NCBI GenBank assembly: GCA_902537215.1
Contig: CACBAM010000001.1
Coordinates: forward strand, 1 to 64,000
Length of the DNA stretch: 64,000 bases
Origin: an uncultured Alphaproteobacteria bacterium
GTDB taxonomy: Bacteria > Pseudomonadota > Alphaproteobacteria > Rhodobacterales > Rhodobacteraceae
Direction: 5' to 3'
The position numbers were made by a program, and so were the translations under genes. The notes beneath the pieces are model-generated. The model made no database searches. It was given only the letters and a program-made list of their open reading frames with translations, and was not told the DNA's origin. The stretch's first letter is position 1, and each line of letters begins with the position of its first letter. Shown here piece by piece: positions 24,401 to 33,505 of this stretch.

Positions 24401-24859
24401 ACAAATAAGGGACAGCAATATTTCCTAGTCAATTTAATTGATCATAGAGTTAAAACCTTTGACGTTTTTATTTTCCCTGACAGATTAACAGCTTTGACTG
24501 CGGAATTAGTGGTGGGTACGTTCGTACTTCTAGTTCTTGAAAAAATTAAAGATCAAAATGGTCATGGTCGAATAAATGTTAAGTCAGTTAGAGATTTAGA
24601 AAAGTTCATAGCAAATAGAAGACATAAGAAATATCATTTTGTTATAAGCACAAAGTGTCAGGTGAGTAAAATATCTAGTCTTTTAGAAAATGCAGTCATG
24701 GAAGAAACTACCAATGAGGGTAATGTCCTAATTACGGTTAAAGATGAGAAAAGTCAGGAGAAAACAAATATATCATTACCATATTTTTATGATATCAGTT
24801 CAGAAGTTATAGAGAATATTAAAGCCGTTGAAGGCGTATTTGAGATACAGGCAGTGTAG
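21428..24859 (+). CDS. dnaE: DNA polymerase III alpha subunit
   Basis: 1143 residues, the replicative polymerase. The N-terminal PHP domain (VHLKTKTIYSLLEGA...VGIADRANLFGALEFS) has lost the first histidine that alphaproteobacterial relatives usually carry in VHSAYSL, so metal-dependent PHP exonuclease activity is doubtful. The palm aspartates are D400 and D402 (PDFDIDFCMDRR), and GPGRGSGAGSLVAFAL, LYRPGPMENIPAFCEAKN and NYGFNKSHAAAYAVLSYQTAFLK are family signatures; the tandem HhH and OB domains fill the C-terminal third. First gene of a probable dnaE-hisS-hisZ-hisG unit (19-base gap to hisS). Confidence 0.97.
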   Translation: MFVHLKTKTIYSLLEGAIFAKALAEQCLKFKMPAVGIADRANLFGALEFSEVLSDNGIQPIIGCQLPMSLKEAGFKKLTATDRIGMLYLATNELGYRNLMELSSKFFLNDTYRYDGMSIREIDKFSDGLICLSGGDESPINNLLKDNKISEAENLLLHFKRTFGDRFYLEMNRHPLGENYSKKVGIENNILDLADKQNLPLVATNDVYFLEKELHQPHDALLCIAEGSFVDQQQERRSLSMDHFFKSENEMRDLFNDIPEAIENTVEIAMRCSFRPRSTDAMLPRFSPNADADLAQEAKKGLQIRFKELSEVDNQKVYLDRLSYELDVIKGMGFSGYFLIVADIVKWAKAKGIPVGPGRGSGAGSLVAFALTITNLDPIKYSLLFERFLNPSRISMPDFDIDFCMDRRNEIIDYVKQKYGKENVAQIITFGALWSKAAIRDIGRVLQLPYSRVDRIAKLIPVQGTKPISLNEAMETEEALIEEAKNDEQVSRMLNISRELEGVLRNASTHAAGIVIGDRRLVELVPLYQDPRSDMPATQFTKDWVEKAGLVKFDFLGLKTLTIISEAVSLVNSTSSSHLDINKIPLNDVQTFKLYSEAKTMSVFQVESKGMRDALINLKPNSLEDIIALVALYRPGPMENIPAFCEAKNDPKKRQYLHPSIDKILDETHGIIVYQEQVMEIAQKMADYSLGDADLLRKAMGKKIKEVMDAEKPKFLEGANKNGIEKKTAEGIWDLLAKFANYGFNKSHAAAYAVLSYQTAFLKTHHTAEFITAAMNNDINNMEKFSNYFDDINACGFTMYPPCVNTSEVKFSVSEDKIIFGLGAIKNVGFESMSKIVENRKRNGKFVDIFDFARRVHLKKVGKRPLEMLISSGAFAVFNLENTAMMEKLEELILYSAACHDEEGSSQVNLFSNSIETIKKPEFKSTNSPSLSMRSKEIFDVTGIYFVSPYNHEPYFYESLGIKEFSTLSNSTSEFQSIMTAGFITDLALKTTNKGQQYFLVNLIDHRVKTFDVFIFPDRLTALTAELVVGTFVLLVLEKIKDQNGHGRINVKSVRDLEKFIANRRHKKYHFVISTKCQVSKISSLLENAVMEETTNEGNVLITVKDEKSQEKTNISLPYFYDISSEVIENIKAVEGVFEIQAV

Positions 24860-24878
24860 AAATTAAGTTGTAAATTAA

Positions 24879-26339
24879 ATGGATATTTCGAAGAAAAAAT
24901 CACGTCCCAAGGCAATTACTCCTAAAGGTTTTCGGGATAACTTTCATTCGTATCTCAAGAAAAGAGAGAAAGTTCTACAGAAAGTGAATAGGGTTTATGA
25001 ACTTTATGGATTTGAAAGACTTGAAACTCCTGCAGTTGAGACAGTCGATGCTTTAGGAAAGTTCTTACCAGACATAAACAGACCAAACGAGGGTGTTTTT
25101 GCCTGGCAAGATGAGAATGAATCTTGGCTTGCTTTGAGATATGATTTGACCGCACCTCTAGCAAGAGCCTTTTCTCAACATCGAAACACTTTGCACGTAC
25201 CATTCAAAAGATACAGCTTTGGACCTGTATGGAGAAATGAAAAACCAGGACCAGATAGATTTAGAGAGTTTTATCAATTTGATGCTGATATCGTAGGCAC
25301 TTCAAGTTTCATGGCAGATGCTGAAATGTGTTTTATTGTATTTGATGTCTTAAAAGAACTAGGGTTTTCTACTAGTGATTATTCTACAAGGATTAGTAAC
25401 AGAAAAATTCTTTCAGGATTATTTCAAGCTGTAAAATTAGAGGATGCCACAATTCTGAGTGATATTGAATTGGTAGTTTTTAGGGCCATTGATAAGTTAG
25501 ATAGACTTGGACTAGAAGGCGTCAAAAACCTTTTGGCCAAAGGAAGAACGGACAGCAGTGGAGATTTTACTGAGGGTGCCAACCTCAGTGCTTTTCAAAT
25601 CGATACCATAATTAGTTTTTTAAAAATAACAAATGATGACCCTTACAAGACCTTAGAAGAAATGAGGTATCTCATAGGGGGCTCTGAAATTGGACAACAA
25701 GGAATAAGTGAGTTAAGCAACATAACCGACACTTTGCTCTCAAAAGACATAGATAGTGTTTCATTCAAAATAGATCCCAGTGTTGTTAGAGGATTGGCTT
25801 ACTACACAGGAACAGTTTTTGAAACTGAGTTATCTACGGCTACTAGATCGCTAGGATCGATATCTGGAGGAGGAAGATATGATGATTTAGTAAGTAGATT
25901 TACTGGCCAAAAAGTACCCTCCACTGGGGTTTCAATTGGTATTGATCGTCTAGTATCTTATCTTTATGAAAGTGATGGTGATAATGAGAAAGGAGTTGTA
26001 GACGTTCTAGTAACTGTAATGGATAAAAACTTGATGAAACATTATATAAAAATTGCTACTGAAATGAGAGAAAATGGGATTAATACGGATTTATATGTCG
26101 GAAACCCTAAGGATTTTGGTAAGCAAATGAAGTATGCAGATTTGCGTGGTGCAGCGTTTGCCATAGTGGCTGGGACCAATGAAATTGAAGCGGATATAGT
26201 TCAAATTAAGGACCTTAAGCTGGGTAGCAAACTTGCAGATAACATTTCTACAAATGAAGAATGGAAAGAGCAACCAGCACAATTTCCTGTAAAAAGGGAA
26301 GCCTTGACAAAAAAAATCTTAGAATTACTCAAAAGATAA
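24879..26339 (+). CDS. hisS: Histidyl-tRNA synthetase
   Basis: 486 residues. Class II signatures: motif 1 region KGFRDNF/VYELYGFERLETPAVE, motif 2 FGPVWRNEKPGPDRFREFYQFDADIVG, the histidine-specific VRGLAYYTGTVFE, and motif 3 GVSIGIDRLVSYLYE, followed by the anticodon-binding domain from about residue 370. It charges tRNA-His. The gene ends one base before hisZ, so they are translated together, an arrangement typical of Alphaproteobacteria. Confidence 0.96.
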   Translation: MDISKKKSRPKAITPKGFRDNFHSYLKKREKVLQKVNRVYELYGFERLETPAVETVDALGKFLPDINRPNEGVFAWQDENESWLALRYDLTAPLARAFSQHRNTLHVPFKRYSFGPVWRNEKPGPDRFREFYQFDADIVGTSSFMADAEMCFIVFDVLKELGFSTSDYSTRISNRKILSGLFQAVKLEDATILSDIELVVFRAIDKLDRLGLEGVKNLLAKGRTDSSGDFTEGANLSAFQIDTIISFLKITNDDPYKTLEEMRYLIGGSEIGQQGISELSNITDTLLSKDIDSVSFKIDPSVVRGLAYYTGTVFETELSTATRSLGSISGGGRYDDLVSRFTGQKVPSTGVSIGIDRLVSYLYESDGDNEKGVVDVLVTVMDKNLMKHYIKIATEMRENGINTDLYVGNPKDFGKQMKYADLRGAAFAIVAGTNEIEADIVQIKDLKLGSKLADNISTNEEWKEQPAQFPVKREALTKKILELLKR

Positions 26340-26340
26340 G

Positions 26341-27465
26341 ATGTTGAAATCAAAAAAAGGGATTTTAAAACCTAAGTTAGACTCCGGTAATTTAGAATTG
26401 GAAATAGGGCGCATAGCCACAATCTTTAAAAAAGCTGGATTAAAGGAGATAAGTGTGCCTTCTCTTTTAAATTCATCAGACTTAGTTGATCTTTATGGTG
26501 AAGATTTAAAACTTCGGGCTTATACGACTTCTGATCCTGTAAGAGGCGAGCAGATTTTAAGGCCAGATTTTACTGTTCCAATTTTGTTGAAACATTTAAG
26601 AGGTAATTCTCATCGAGCTAAGTATTTTTACAGCGGTAACGTTTGGAGAAGACAAAATTTTAAGTCGATTATTCCAAATGAACAATACCAAATGGGTTTT
26701 GAATTATTTGATAGTAAAAAAACCAAATCAATCTCATCCGACGTTGAAGCATACTTACTTATTAATAAAATTTTGAGTAAATATAAAGTGAACTCAGTAA
26801 CAGGCGATGTGCAAGTATTAACAAGTGCTATCAATGATCTTGATATAAGTGATTATAAAAAGACTTCATTAAAAAGACACCTATGGCGACCAAAAAGATT
26901 TATGAGACTCTTGGATCTATACTCAAAGCAAAAAATTAGTGGTAGGAATAATCATTTATTCAAAAGTGCTAATTTATTACTATGGAAAGAAAAATTACTT
27001 GGAATTGAAAGTTTTTACGGTGTTAGAACCAAGACGGACATAAAGGAAAGAATTGAAATTTTAGAGGAAGAGTTATCACAGAATTTAATTGCCAGTTCTG
27101 AAAAAAATTTTTTATTAAAATTAATGAGATTCCATTCGAGTCTAAGGCAAGCGCCAAAGAGCATGTTATCCCTCACAATGGTTGGAGACACTTTCAGGAA
27201 AGCTATAGAGAATTTTGAGCATAGAGTTGAGCTCTTAAGTGAGCATATTGATACGAAAACAGTAAAATTTCAAGTTATTTACGGTTTGACAACTCTTGAA
27301 TATTATGACGGTTTTGTTTTCGGATTTCAGTTTGATCATGGAAAGTATCCACCAATCGCTCAAGGTGGGAGGTACGATAGCTTATGCAGTACCTTATCAA
27401 AAAAGGGAAAATCAATTTGTGCTATAGGAAGTATGTTGAGAATGGATTTTTTAAGAAAAACTTAA
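26341..27465 (+). CDS. hisZ: ATP phosphoribosyltransferase regulatory subunit
   Basis: 374 residues resembling the HisRS catalytic core without an anticodon-binding domain: LRPDFTVPILLKHL, FYSGNVWRRQNF, EQYQMGFELFD, YYDGFVFGFQFD and AQGGRYDSL are the HisZ versions of the class II motifs. It activates the short-form HisG, and the next gene is exactly that. Together they catalyse and control the first step of histidine synthesis. Not a second HisRS, since the histidine-specific and anticodon-binding parts are absent. Confidence 0.92.
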   Translation: MLKSKKGILKPKLDSGNLELEIGRIATIFKKAGLKEISVPSLLNSSDLVDLYGEDLKLRAYTTSDPVRGEQILRPDFTVPILLKHLRGNSHRAKYFYSGNVWRRQNFKSIIPNEQYQMGFELFDSKKTKSISSDVEAYLLINKILSKYKVNSVTGDVQVLTSAINDLDISDYKKTSLKRHLWRPKRFMRLLDLYSKQKISGRNNHLFKSANLLLWKEKLLGIESFYGVRTKTDIKERIEILEEELSQNLIASSEKNFLLKLMRFHSSLRQAPKSMLSLTMVGDTFRKAIENFEHRVELLSEHIDTKTVKFQVIYGLTTLEYYDGFVFGFQFDHGKYPPIAQGGRYDSLCSTLSKKGKSICAIGSMLRMDFLRKT

Positions 27466-27494
27466 AATTATGACAGAGATTAAGGATAAAAAAA

Positions 27495-28190
27495 TTGATT
27501 AGATTCGGACTGCCATCTAAAGGCAGGTTAAAAAAACAAGTTGAAAATTTTTTTTCTGAAAGAGGCCTAGAATTGGTAAATGCAGGTATGATACGAGAGT
27601 ATTTGGCAGAATTTAAAGGAGAAAAAAAAGTTCAAATAATACTTCTGGCTGCATCAGATATTCCACTAGAAATAAAAAAAGGTAATTTAGATATTGGTAT
27701 CACAGGTAGAGATTTAATTTTTGAGAAGATACTTGATTGGCGAAAGTGTATTTTAGAATTGAAGCAACTGGATTTTGGAGAAGCGGACTTGGTTATAGGT
27801 GTTCCCCAATTTTGGATTGATGTTAACCATCTTGATGACCTGGATGAAGTTGCTTTCTTTTTTAGAAAAAAATATTCGCGTTGCTTGAGAATAGCGACAA
27901 AATACCAAAACATTACTCGCGAGTTTCTAATAGATAATCAAGTTACAAATTTTGAGATTATAGAAAGCCAGGGCGCTACAGAGGGCGCTATAGTGAATGG
28001 TATTGCCGACGTGATAGTAGATATTTCGTCCACAGGCGAGACCTTGAAGCAAAATAAACTGAAGACTATTGAAGATGGTACTCTTTTAAAGAGTTTTGCT
28101 TCAATTTTTGTAAGTAAAAATTATTATAAAAAAAATAAGGGTGATGTTGAATTAAAAAGACTTTTAGACCAACTTGTTTTAGATATCTAG
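27495..28190 (+). CDS. hisG: ATP phosphoribosyltransferase catalytic subunit, short form
   Basis: 231 residues from a TTG start preceded by AAGGA about eight bases upstream. IRFGLPSKGRLKKQVENFF opens the chain; DIGITGRDL and GATEGAIVNGIADVIVDISSTGETLKQN are the ligand-binding HisG blocks. The C-terminal ACT-like regulatory domain of the long form is missing, so it needs HisZ encoded just upstream. Converges with the DUF1489 gene with one base between stops. Confidence 0.95.
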   Translation: MIRFGLPSKGRLKKQVENFFSERGLELVNAGMIREYLAEFKGEKKVQIILLAASDIPLEIKKGNLDIGITGRDLIFEKILDWRKCILELKQLDFGEADLVIGVPQFWIDVNHLDDLDEVAFFFRKKYSRCLRIATKYQNITREFLIDNQVTNFEIIESQGATEGAIVNGIADVIVDISSTGETLKQNKLKTIEDGTLLKSFASIFVSKNYYKKNKGDVELKRLLDQLVLDI

Positions 28191-28191
28191 T

Positions 28192-28641
28192 TTATAATAA
28201 ACCCACTTCTAATAATTGCTGTTGAACCTCTAAGGGAATATCATCTTCAAACGTTCCCGTTACGGGGTCAGCGATGTCAGATGGAGTTCTGTTTTTCTTT
28301 AGGTATCTCCAACCTTGAAAAGGTTTTTTACGCATTGGAGTTGTTTTTATAATTGTGTCATCCAAGAATATTTTACATCTTTTTATTCCAATTGGATCTT
28401 CATTTTTTGTTATAGCAACGATTTTTTGCCTTGCACAAATCACACCTTTTATAACCCAGTACAAAGAACCAGATTTAACAATAGATTCATGCTTTTTTGG
28501 CATCAGCTTTGTTGAATGATAGAATCCTTTATTTGCATGTGGACCACCTTGGCTCAAAAATTGCCGTTGGATCAGGGCTAACTCTTGCACTGACTTTACG
28601 CCGACTGCCAGTTTCACAATATTTACAGATGGTTCGGACAT
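28192..28641 (-). CDS. DUF1489 family protein
   Basis: 149 residues. IVKLAVGVKSVQELALIQRQF, the invariant GSLYWVIKGVICARQKI and KKPFQGWRYLK blocks identify DUF1489, a family found almost only in Alphaproteobacteria and without known function. It is divergent from rpsD with 103 bases between them. Confidence 0.9.
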   Translation of the reverse strand: MSEPSVNIVKLAVGVKSVQELALIQRQFLSQGGPHANKGFYHSTKLMPKKHESIVKSGSLYWVIKGVICARQKIVAITKNEDPIGIKRCKIFLDDTIIKTTPMRKKPFQGWRYLKKNRTPSDIADPVTGTFEDDIPLEVQQQLLEVGLL

Positions 28642-28684
28642 CTTATAGTCTCTAACTTTATTACGCCAATAAGTAAATGTTTTC

Positions 28685-28712
28685 TTGACACCGGAAGATG
28701 TTTTAATATAAA
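28685..28712 (+). promoter_or_regulatory. Predicted sigma-70 promoter for rpsD operon
   Basis: A consensus -35 TTGACA (28685-28690) and -10 TATAAA (28707-28712) with 16-base spacing lie 32 bases before the rpsD start. It is the strongest promoter match I see in the window, as expected for a ribosomal protein gene. Confidence 0.75.
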
Positions 28713-28744
28713 CAAACTAACTCACGAAGTTTAAGGGCATAGTT

Positions 28745-29365
28745 TTGACAAAGAGAACCGCAGCAAAGCACAAAATTGACAGAAGAATGGGAGAAAACAT
28801 TTGGGGTCGGCCCAAATCACCTGTTAATAAAAGAGAGTATGGGCCTGGGCAACATGGGCAACGAAGAAAAGGAAAGCTTTCAGATTTTGGCTTGCAGTTG
28901 AGAGCAAAGCAAAAGCTCAAGGGTTATTACGGGGATTTGACAGAGAAACAGTTTAGAAAAACCTTTAATATCGCAGAAAAAGAAAGAGGTGACACTGGTG
29001 AAAAGCTGATAGGACTTTTGGAAAGAAGGTTAGACGCAGTGGTATACAGAGCAAAGTTTGTCCCTACAATCTTTGCAGCAAGACAGTTTGTTAATCATGG
29101 TCATGTTATGGTTAATGGAAAAAAAGTAAATATACCATCCTACAGTGTTAAAGAAGGCGATGTTATCGAGGTAAGAGATAAATCGAAGGAAATGGCTCTT
29201 ATAGTAGAGGCTCTTGCCTTGAAAGAAAGAGACGTACCTGAATACATTGAAGTTGATTTTAAGAAAATGATTGCCAAGTTCAAAAGGGTCCCAGAGCTTT
29301 CTGATGTTCCTTATCCAGCGATAATGGAACCAAATCTTGTTGTCGAATATTACGCAAAAAACTAG
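28745..29365 (+). CDS. rpsD: 30S ribosomal protein S4
   Basis: 206 residues, starting at TTG ([20 protein letters not shown]). [19 protein letters not shown] and [20 protein letters not shown] are the alphaproteobacterial S4 signatures, and [20 protein letters not shown] starts the S4 RNA-binding domain (about 95-160). A primary 16S rRNA-binding protein of the small subunit. A promoter is visible upstream; msrA follows after 8 bases. Confidence 0.98.
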   Translation: MTKRTAAKHKIDRRMGENIWGRPKSPVNKREYGPGQHGQRRKGKLSDFGLQLRAKQKLKGYYGDLTEKQFRKTFNIAEKERGDTGEKLIGLLERRLDAVVYRAKFVPTIFAARQFVNHGHVMVNGKKVNIPSYSVKEGDVIEVRDKSKEMALIVEALALKERDVPEYIEVDFKKMIAKFKRVPELSDVPYPAIMEPNLVVEYYAKN

Positions 29366-29373
29366 CAAATATT

Positions 29374-29955
29374 ATGATCCACCACATTTTCAATAAGGCT
29401 ATTAGTTTTCCAGAAGATGGCGAGCTTGAACAGGCTGTTTTTGGTATGGGCTGTTTCTGGGGCGCAGAAAAGAAATTTTGGGAGTTGAAAGGAGTAAAAC
29501 TTACTGCAGTTGGGTACGCTGGCGGTATTATAAAAAATCCTAATTATAGGGATGTATGTACTGGATTAACCGGCCACAATGAGGTTGTGAAAGTCCTATT
29601 TGATCCTGCAGAAATAAGTTATGTTGAGATATTGGGAACGTTTTGGGAAAATCATGACCCAACACAGTTGAATAGACAAGGTAATGATATAGGCACACAA
29701 TACAGAAGTGGAGCCTATTATTTTTCAGACACCCAAAAACTGACGTTGATAGAGACTAAAGCATTATACCAAGAATTACTACAAAAAGCAGGCTTTGGCT
29801 CTATTGTAACCGAGATAAAAAAGACACCTGAGTTCTTTTTAGCTGAAGACTATCATCAGCAATATCTCGCAAAGAATCCTCAGGGATATTGCGGCTTAGG
29901 TGGAACTGGTATTGACCTAAAAAGGAATTTGGAGAATTCCATAGAGGCTCTTTAG
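29374..29955 (+). CDS. msrA: Peptide-methionine (S)-S-oxide reductase
   Basis: 193 residues. FGMGCFWGAEKKFW holds the catalytic Cys27, with VGYAGG, GHNEVVKVLFDP, FWENHDPTQLNRQGNDIGTQYRS and YHQQYLAKNPQGYCGLGGTG in family order; the Cys in GYCGLGG is the likely resolving cysteine. Reduces methionine-S-sulfoxide in proteins. Lies eight bases after rpsD and probably belongs to its transcript. Confidence 0.96.
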   Translation: MIHHIFNKAISFPEDGELEQAVFGMGCFWGAEKKFWELKGVKLTAVGYAGGIIKNPNYRDVCTGLTGHNEVVKVLFDPAEISYVEILGTFWENHDPTQLNRQGNDIGTQYRSGAYYFSDTQKLTLIETKALYQELLQKAGFGSIVTEIKKTPEFFLAEDYHQQYLAKNPQGYCGLGGTGIDLKRNLENSIEAL

Positions 29956-30023
29956 CGATATTTTGTCATACATTAAAAAATCTGAACTCAGAGAAATTAA
30001 GTAAACTTGAAAAGTTTTTTGAG

Positions 30024-30845
30024 ATGAATATTCCATTAATGGAGTATCAAGAAGTAATAGCTTGTACAAATAAACCGTTGTTTAGCCAAAAAATTTTTTT
30101 AAAAAGGGCTTTAGACCCAATCATCATATGTTTAATTGAGGAGTGTTTTAAAGTAAAAATTCTGATTACTAAAGTTCAAAAAAAAAACTGGCTAAGAGCT
30201 TCTAATGTTCAGTTTAGTCCTGTTAAAATAAGTAAATTTATTGTTACGAGCTCTTTTTTTGCTAACTCTGTGAAGCAAGATAAATATTCATTAACAATTG
30301 ACGCCTCTTTAGCATTTGGAACGGGTCATCATTACTCAACTAAATTTTGTTTAGAGTTAATTCAAGAACTAAAAAAAATGCAGATTAATCCATTAACAAT
30401 AATTGACGTCGGATGTGGTACTGGGATCCTTGCTATAGCACTTGCCAAGTTATTTGCTTCAAGGGTGATCGCGGTTGATAACGATATCCATTCAGTTGAA
30501 TTGACCAAGCGAAACATAATCGTTAACAAGGTTGTGCGGCATGTAAAAGTTTATAGATCTTCAGGATTAACAGGTAACCATCTTAAATCTAGGGCAAAAT
30601 ATGATTTAATAGTGGCGAACATTTTATTTAATCCAATAAAGTCCCTAATGAGATCATTTATTCAAAATCTATCAAATGGTGGATTTCTGATTTTGTCGGG
30701 TTTAACCATTAAACAGGCAAGGCAATTGAAAGAGATTTCAAAGCAATTCGGCTTAAAAGTTTTAGTCGAAAGAAAAGAAGCTAATTGGGCATCATTACTA
30801 TTGAAAAGGACTGTTCCTAAAAGAGCGATCAAATTCAATTATTGA
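30024..30845 (+). CDS. prmA: Ribosomal protein L11 methyltransferase-like protein
   Basis: 273 residues. The C-terminal SAM-binding domain has AFGTGHHYSTKFCLELI and IIDVGCGTGILAIALAKLFASRVIAVDND (motif I with the acidic end of strand 2) and VANILFNPIKSLM, in which the NILFNP segment replaces the usual NILANPL of PrmA. The N-terminal L11-recognition domain looks shortened, and the frame is open upstream without a credible ATG/GTG/TTG, so the true start is uncertain. It trimethylates L11 in relatives. Confidence 0.82.
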   Translation: MNIPLMEYQEVIACTNKPLFSQKIFLKRALDPIIICLIEECFKVKILITKVQKKNWLRASNVQFSPVKISKFIVTSSFFANSVKQDKYSLTIDASLAFGTGHHYSTKFCLELIQELKKMQINPLTIIDVGCGTGILAIALAKLFASRVIAVDNDIHSVELTKRNIIVNKVVRHVKVYRSSGLTGNHLKSRAKYDLIVANILFNPIKSLMRSFIQNLSNGGFLILSGLTIKQARQLKEISKQFGLKVLVERKEANWASLLLKRTVPKRAIKFNY

Positions 30846-30894
30846 AGCTTTATTATTATGTATGCTAAACTTACCGAAAAAAGATAAGAAAAAT

Positions 30895-31401
30895 ATGCAG
30901 GTAATAGGAATAGATCCAGGACTGATCAACACTGGATGGGCCGTGATTGAGGAGGATGGCTCGAAAATAAAGTTTATGGGTAGCGGTATTTGTAGAGCTG
31001 GCAATAAAAAAGATATGGCAGCCAGATTGGTATCTATCTTGGAACAATTAAGATCCGTGATACAAAGATTTGAAGTTGTAAGTGGCGCCATAGAAAAAGC
31101 TTTTGTAAAGAACGACCCTCTCGCTGCTTTAAAACTTGGACAAGCGAGAGCGTCAGCAATGATAGCTCTTGGAGAAAGTGAAATTGAAGTAAGTGAATAT
31201 GCTCCAAATTATGTAAAGAAAATATTTACAGGAAAAGGCCACGCGACCAAAGAGGAGGTTGAAAGAATGGCCTCGTTACAGTTCCCGAAAGTAAGTTTTA
31301 GCCAGTCGGATGAGACAGATGCTCTTGCGATAGCTATATGCCATATGCATACTTTGAAATTAAATAATAATCTTAATAGAGCAATAAAGAAAGCAATGTG
31401 A
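30895..31401 (+). CDS. ruvC: Holliday junction endodeoxyribonuclease RuvC
   Basis: 168 residues from the ATG at 30895, matching the normal start (MQVIGIDPGLINTGWAVIE); an ATG at 30862 would add an atypical basic leader. Catalytic acids: D7 in GIDPG, E of AIEKAFVKNDPLAALKLGQAR, and the D pair in SDETDALAIAICH. Resolves recombination junctions with RuvAB, whose genes follow at 6-base spacing. Confidence 0.95.
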   Translation: MQVIGIDPGLINTGWAVIEEDGSKIKFMGSGICRAGNKKDMAARLVSILEQLRSVIQRFEVVSGAIEKAFVKNDPLAALKLGQARASAMIALGESEIEVSEYAPNYVKKIFTGKGHATKEEVERMASLQFPKVSFSQSDETDALAIAICHMHTLKLNNNLNRAIKKAM

Positions 31402-31407
31402 TCTCAA

Positions 31408-32046
31408 ATGATAGGTAGAATAAAGGGTCAACTCATTGAGAAAAAAAGAGATAGCGTTGTCATTGATGTTCATGGCATTGGTTACGTTGTTTATGTTACC
31501 GAAAAAACTGCAAGATCCCTTAATCTGGATAATCAATCGAGAAACATATCGTTATACTCTGAGTTGATAGTGAAAGAGGACTTATTACAATTAGTAGGCT
31601 TTATAACTCAGATAGAAAAAGATTGGTTTAATATCTTACGATCAGTTCAGGGTATCGGAGCGAAAGTTGCCCTCACTATTTTAAATACACTGGATACGAA
31701 AGAGCTTTTGCATGCCTTACGAATGAAAAATGAACTGGCCTTTTCTTCTGTTTCCGGAATCGGGTCTCGAATGGCTCAGAGATTGGTCGTTGAGTTAAGT
31801 GGTAGAAAAGATTTAATAGTTTTAGAGGATGAGGAAATCAAAGAGATAAGAGACGATAGTAATGAGCAGACGATCAACATAATAAAGAGAAAGGAGATTC
31901 AGCAAGACGCATTATCTGCTTTGCAGAACTTAGGTTTTAAAACAGCGGAGGCTCAGAGCACCATAGACAGAATTTTAATCAAAGATGAACTTGTAGATGC
32001 TTCGCAGTTGGTAAAGAAAGCTCTCAGATCTCTTGCAAAAGGATAG
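31408..32046 (+). CDS. ruvA: Holliday junction DNA helicase RuvA
   Basis: 212 residues. [27 protein letters not shown] forms the N-terminal OB domain; the tandem helix-hairpin-helix motifs are [13 protein letters not shown] and [16 protein letters not shown]; the C-terminal RuvB-contacting domain is [17 protein letters not shown] to the end. Five bases separate it from ruvB. Confidence 0.96.
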   Translation: MIGRIKGQLIEKKRDSVVIDVHGIGYVVYVTEKTARSLNLDNQSRNISLYSELIVKEDLLQLVGFITQIEKDWFNILRSVQGIGAKVALTILNTLDTKELLHALRMKNELAFSSVSGIGSRMAQRLVVELSGRKDLIVLEDEEIKEIRDDSNEQTINIIKRKEIQQDALSALQNLGFKTAEAQSTIDRILIKDELVDASQLVKKALRSLAKG

Positions 32047-32051
32047 TCTCT

Positions 32052-33053
32052 ATGAATGATGAACAAAATATTTTGTCACCAGATGAGTTAAAAGAAGACT
32101 ATGAAAATACTCTTCGACCCAAAAGTATAGACGAATTTATTGGGCAGACGGATTTAAAAAAAAACCTGAAGATTTTTTTGGAAGCGTCCAAAATACGAAA
32201 AAGAGCATTAGATCACGTTCTTTTTCATGGTCCTCCCGGTTTGGGAAAAACAACTTTGGGACAAATTATTGCTAGGGAATTAGGGGTAAATTTTAAAATG
32301 ACTTCTGGTCCCGTTTTAACAAAATCTGGTGATTTAGCGGCAATTCTCACTAGTCTCGAGGCTAATGATGTTCTCTTTATTGATGAGATACACAGATTGT
32401 CACCAGCCGTTGAAGAAATTCTATATCCAGCTATGGAAGACTTTAGTTGTGATTTAATTGTAGGAGAGGGTTCTGCCGCGCGCTCTTTAAGAATAGAATT
32501 AAAGCCTTTTACTCTGGTAGGATCAACGACCCGGCTAGGTCTTCTGACCACGCCTATGAGAGATAGATTTGGAATTCCGGTTCGTTTAAATTTTTATGAG
32601 GTTAAAGACTTAATTTTGGTTGTTAGCCGAGCGGCTGATCTTTTGAACTTTAAAATCGATCAATTAAGCGCCGCTGAAATTGCAAAAAGGTCAAGAGGAA
32701 CTCCAAGGATTGCAGGAAGGCTTTTAAGAAGGGTAATTGATTATGCTACTGTTGAAAATAGTGGTGTTATTAATGATGTATTAGTAGACAGCGCGCTTAA
32801 TAGGCTTGGTGTGGATCATATGGGACTTGATGAAGGTGATCGAAAATATTTAAATTTGGTAGCACGTGAATACGGAGGTGGACCAGTAGGTTTAGATACT
32901 CTGGCTGCTGCGCTTTCGGAGTCAAAAGACTCAATAGAAGAGGTCCTAGAACCATATCTACTTCAGGAGGGAATGATACAGAGGACACCGAGAGGTCGTG
33001 CCTTAGGTAAAAAAACATGGGAATACCTGGGACTAGAAAAACCAGGTGATTAG
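32052..33053 (+). CDS. ruvB: Holliday junction DNA helicase RuvB
   Basis: 333-residue AAA+ motor. Walker A is GPPGLGKT (60-67), Walker [12 protein letters not shown], sensor 1 [20 protein letters not shown] with the arginine finger, and the winged-helix domain ends [26 protein letters not shown] is the N-terminal signature. Its stop abuts the next ATG directly. Confidence 0.98.
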   Translation: MNDEQNILSPDELKEDYENTLRPKSIDEFIGQTDLKKNLKIFLEASKIRKRALDHVLFHGPPGLGKTTLGQIIARELGVNFKMTSGPVLTKSGDLAAILTSLEANDVLFIDEIHRLSPAVEEILYPAMEDFSCDLIVGEGSAARSLRIELKPFTLVGSTTRLGLLTTPMRDRFGIPVRLNFYEVKDLILVVSRAADLLNFKIDQLSAAEIAKRSRGTPRIAGRLLRRVIDYATVENSGVINDVLVDSALNRLGVDHMGLDEGDRKYLNLVAREYGGGPVGLDTLAAALSESKDSIEEVLEPYLLQEGMIQRTPRGRALGKKTWEYLGLEKPGD

Positions 33054-33497
33054 ATGAAAAGTAAATTGGAAGAAAAAATGTTTCAATATAAATGCGAAGT
33101 TTTCTATGAGGATACAGATATGGGTGGAAGAGTATATTATGCTAACTACTTGAAATTTATTGAACGTGCGAGAAGTAAGTTCATTGAATCCTTGCATATT
33201 GATCAAAGAGCATTGCTTATAGCAGAAAATAAATTTTTCGTTGTAAAAAATATTATAGCCGAGTACTTATTGCCTGCGTTTTTTGGAGATAAGCTAGTAA
33301 TTCGTACGACTTTGATAGAAATTAAAAGAGCCAGCATGATGTTAAAACAGGAGATTTTGAAAGATAACAAAAGAATTTTTGACTGCGATGTAAGGCTAGC
33401 ACTAATAAATTCTACTGGCAAACCTGAAAGATTTTCGGTCGATTTTGTTGATAGGATAGAGAAGTTTTTTAAATTTTCTCAAAAGAAAATAGGATAA
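33054..33497 (+). CDS. ybgC: Tol-Pal system-associated acyl-CoA thioesterase
   Basis: 147 residues if started at 33054; an ATG at 33078 with GGAAG before it gives a more usual 139. The hotdog signature FYEDTDMGGRVYYANYLKFIERAR contains the catalytic Asp. It sits where ybgC is normally found, directly before tolQ (8-base gap), and YbgC-type enzymes hydrolyse acyl-CoA or acyl-ACP thioesters in connection with envelope lipids. Confidence 0.94.
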   Translation: MKSKLEEKMFQYKCEVFYEDTDMGGRVYYANYLKFIERARSKFIESLHIDQRALLIAENKFFVVKNIIAEYLLPAFFGDKLVIRTTLIEIKRASMMLKQEILKDNKRIFDCDVRLALINSTGKPERFSVDFVDRIEKFFKFSQKKIG

Positions 33498-33505
33498 TAG
33501 AAAAT

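Noticed and set aside
26341-27465. Second histidyl-tRNA synthetase gene
   Set aside because: No anticodon-binding domain and altered class II motifs; it is followed by short-form hisG, so it is HisZ.
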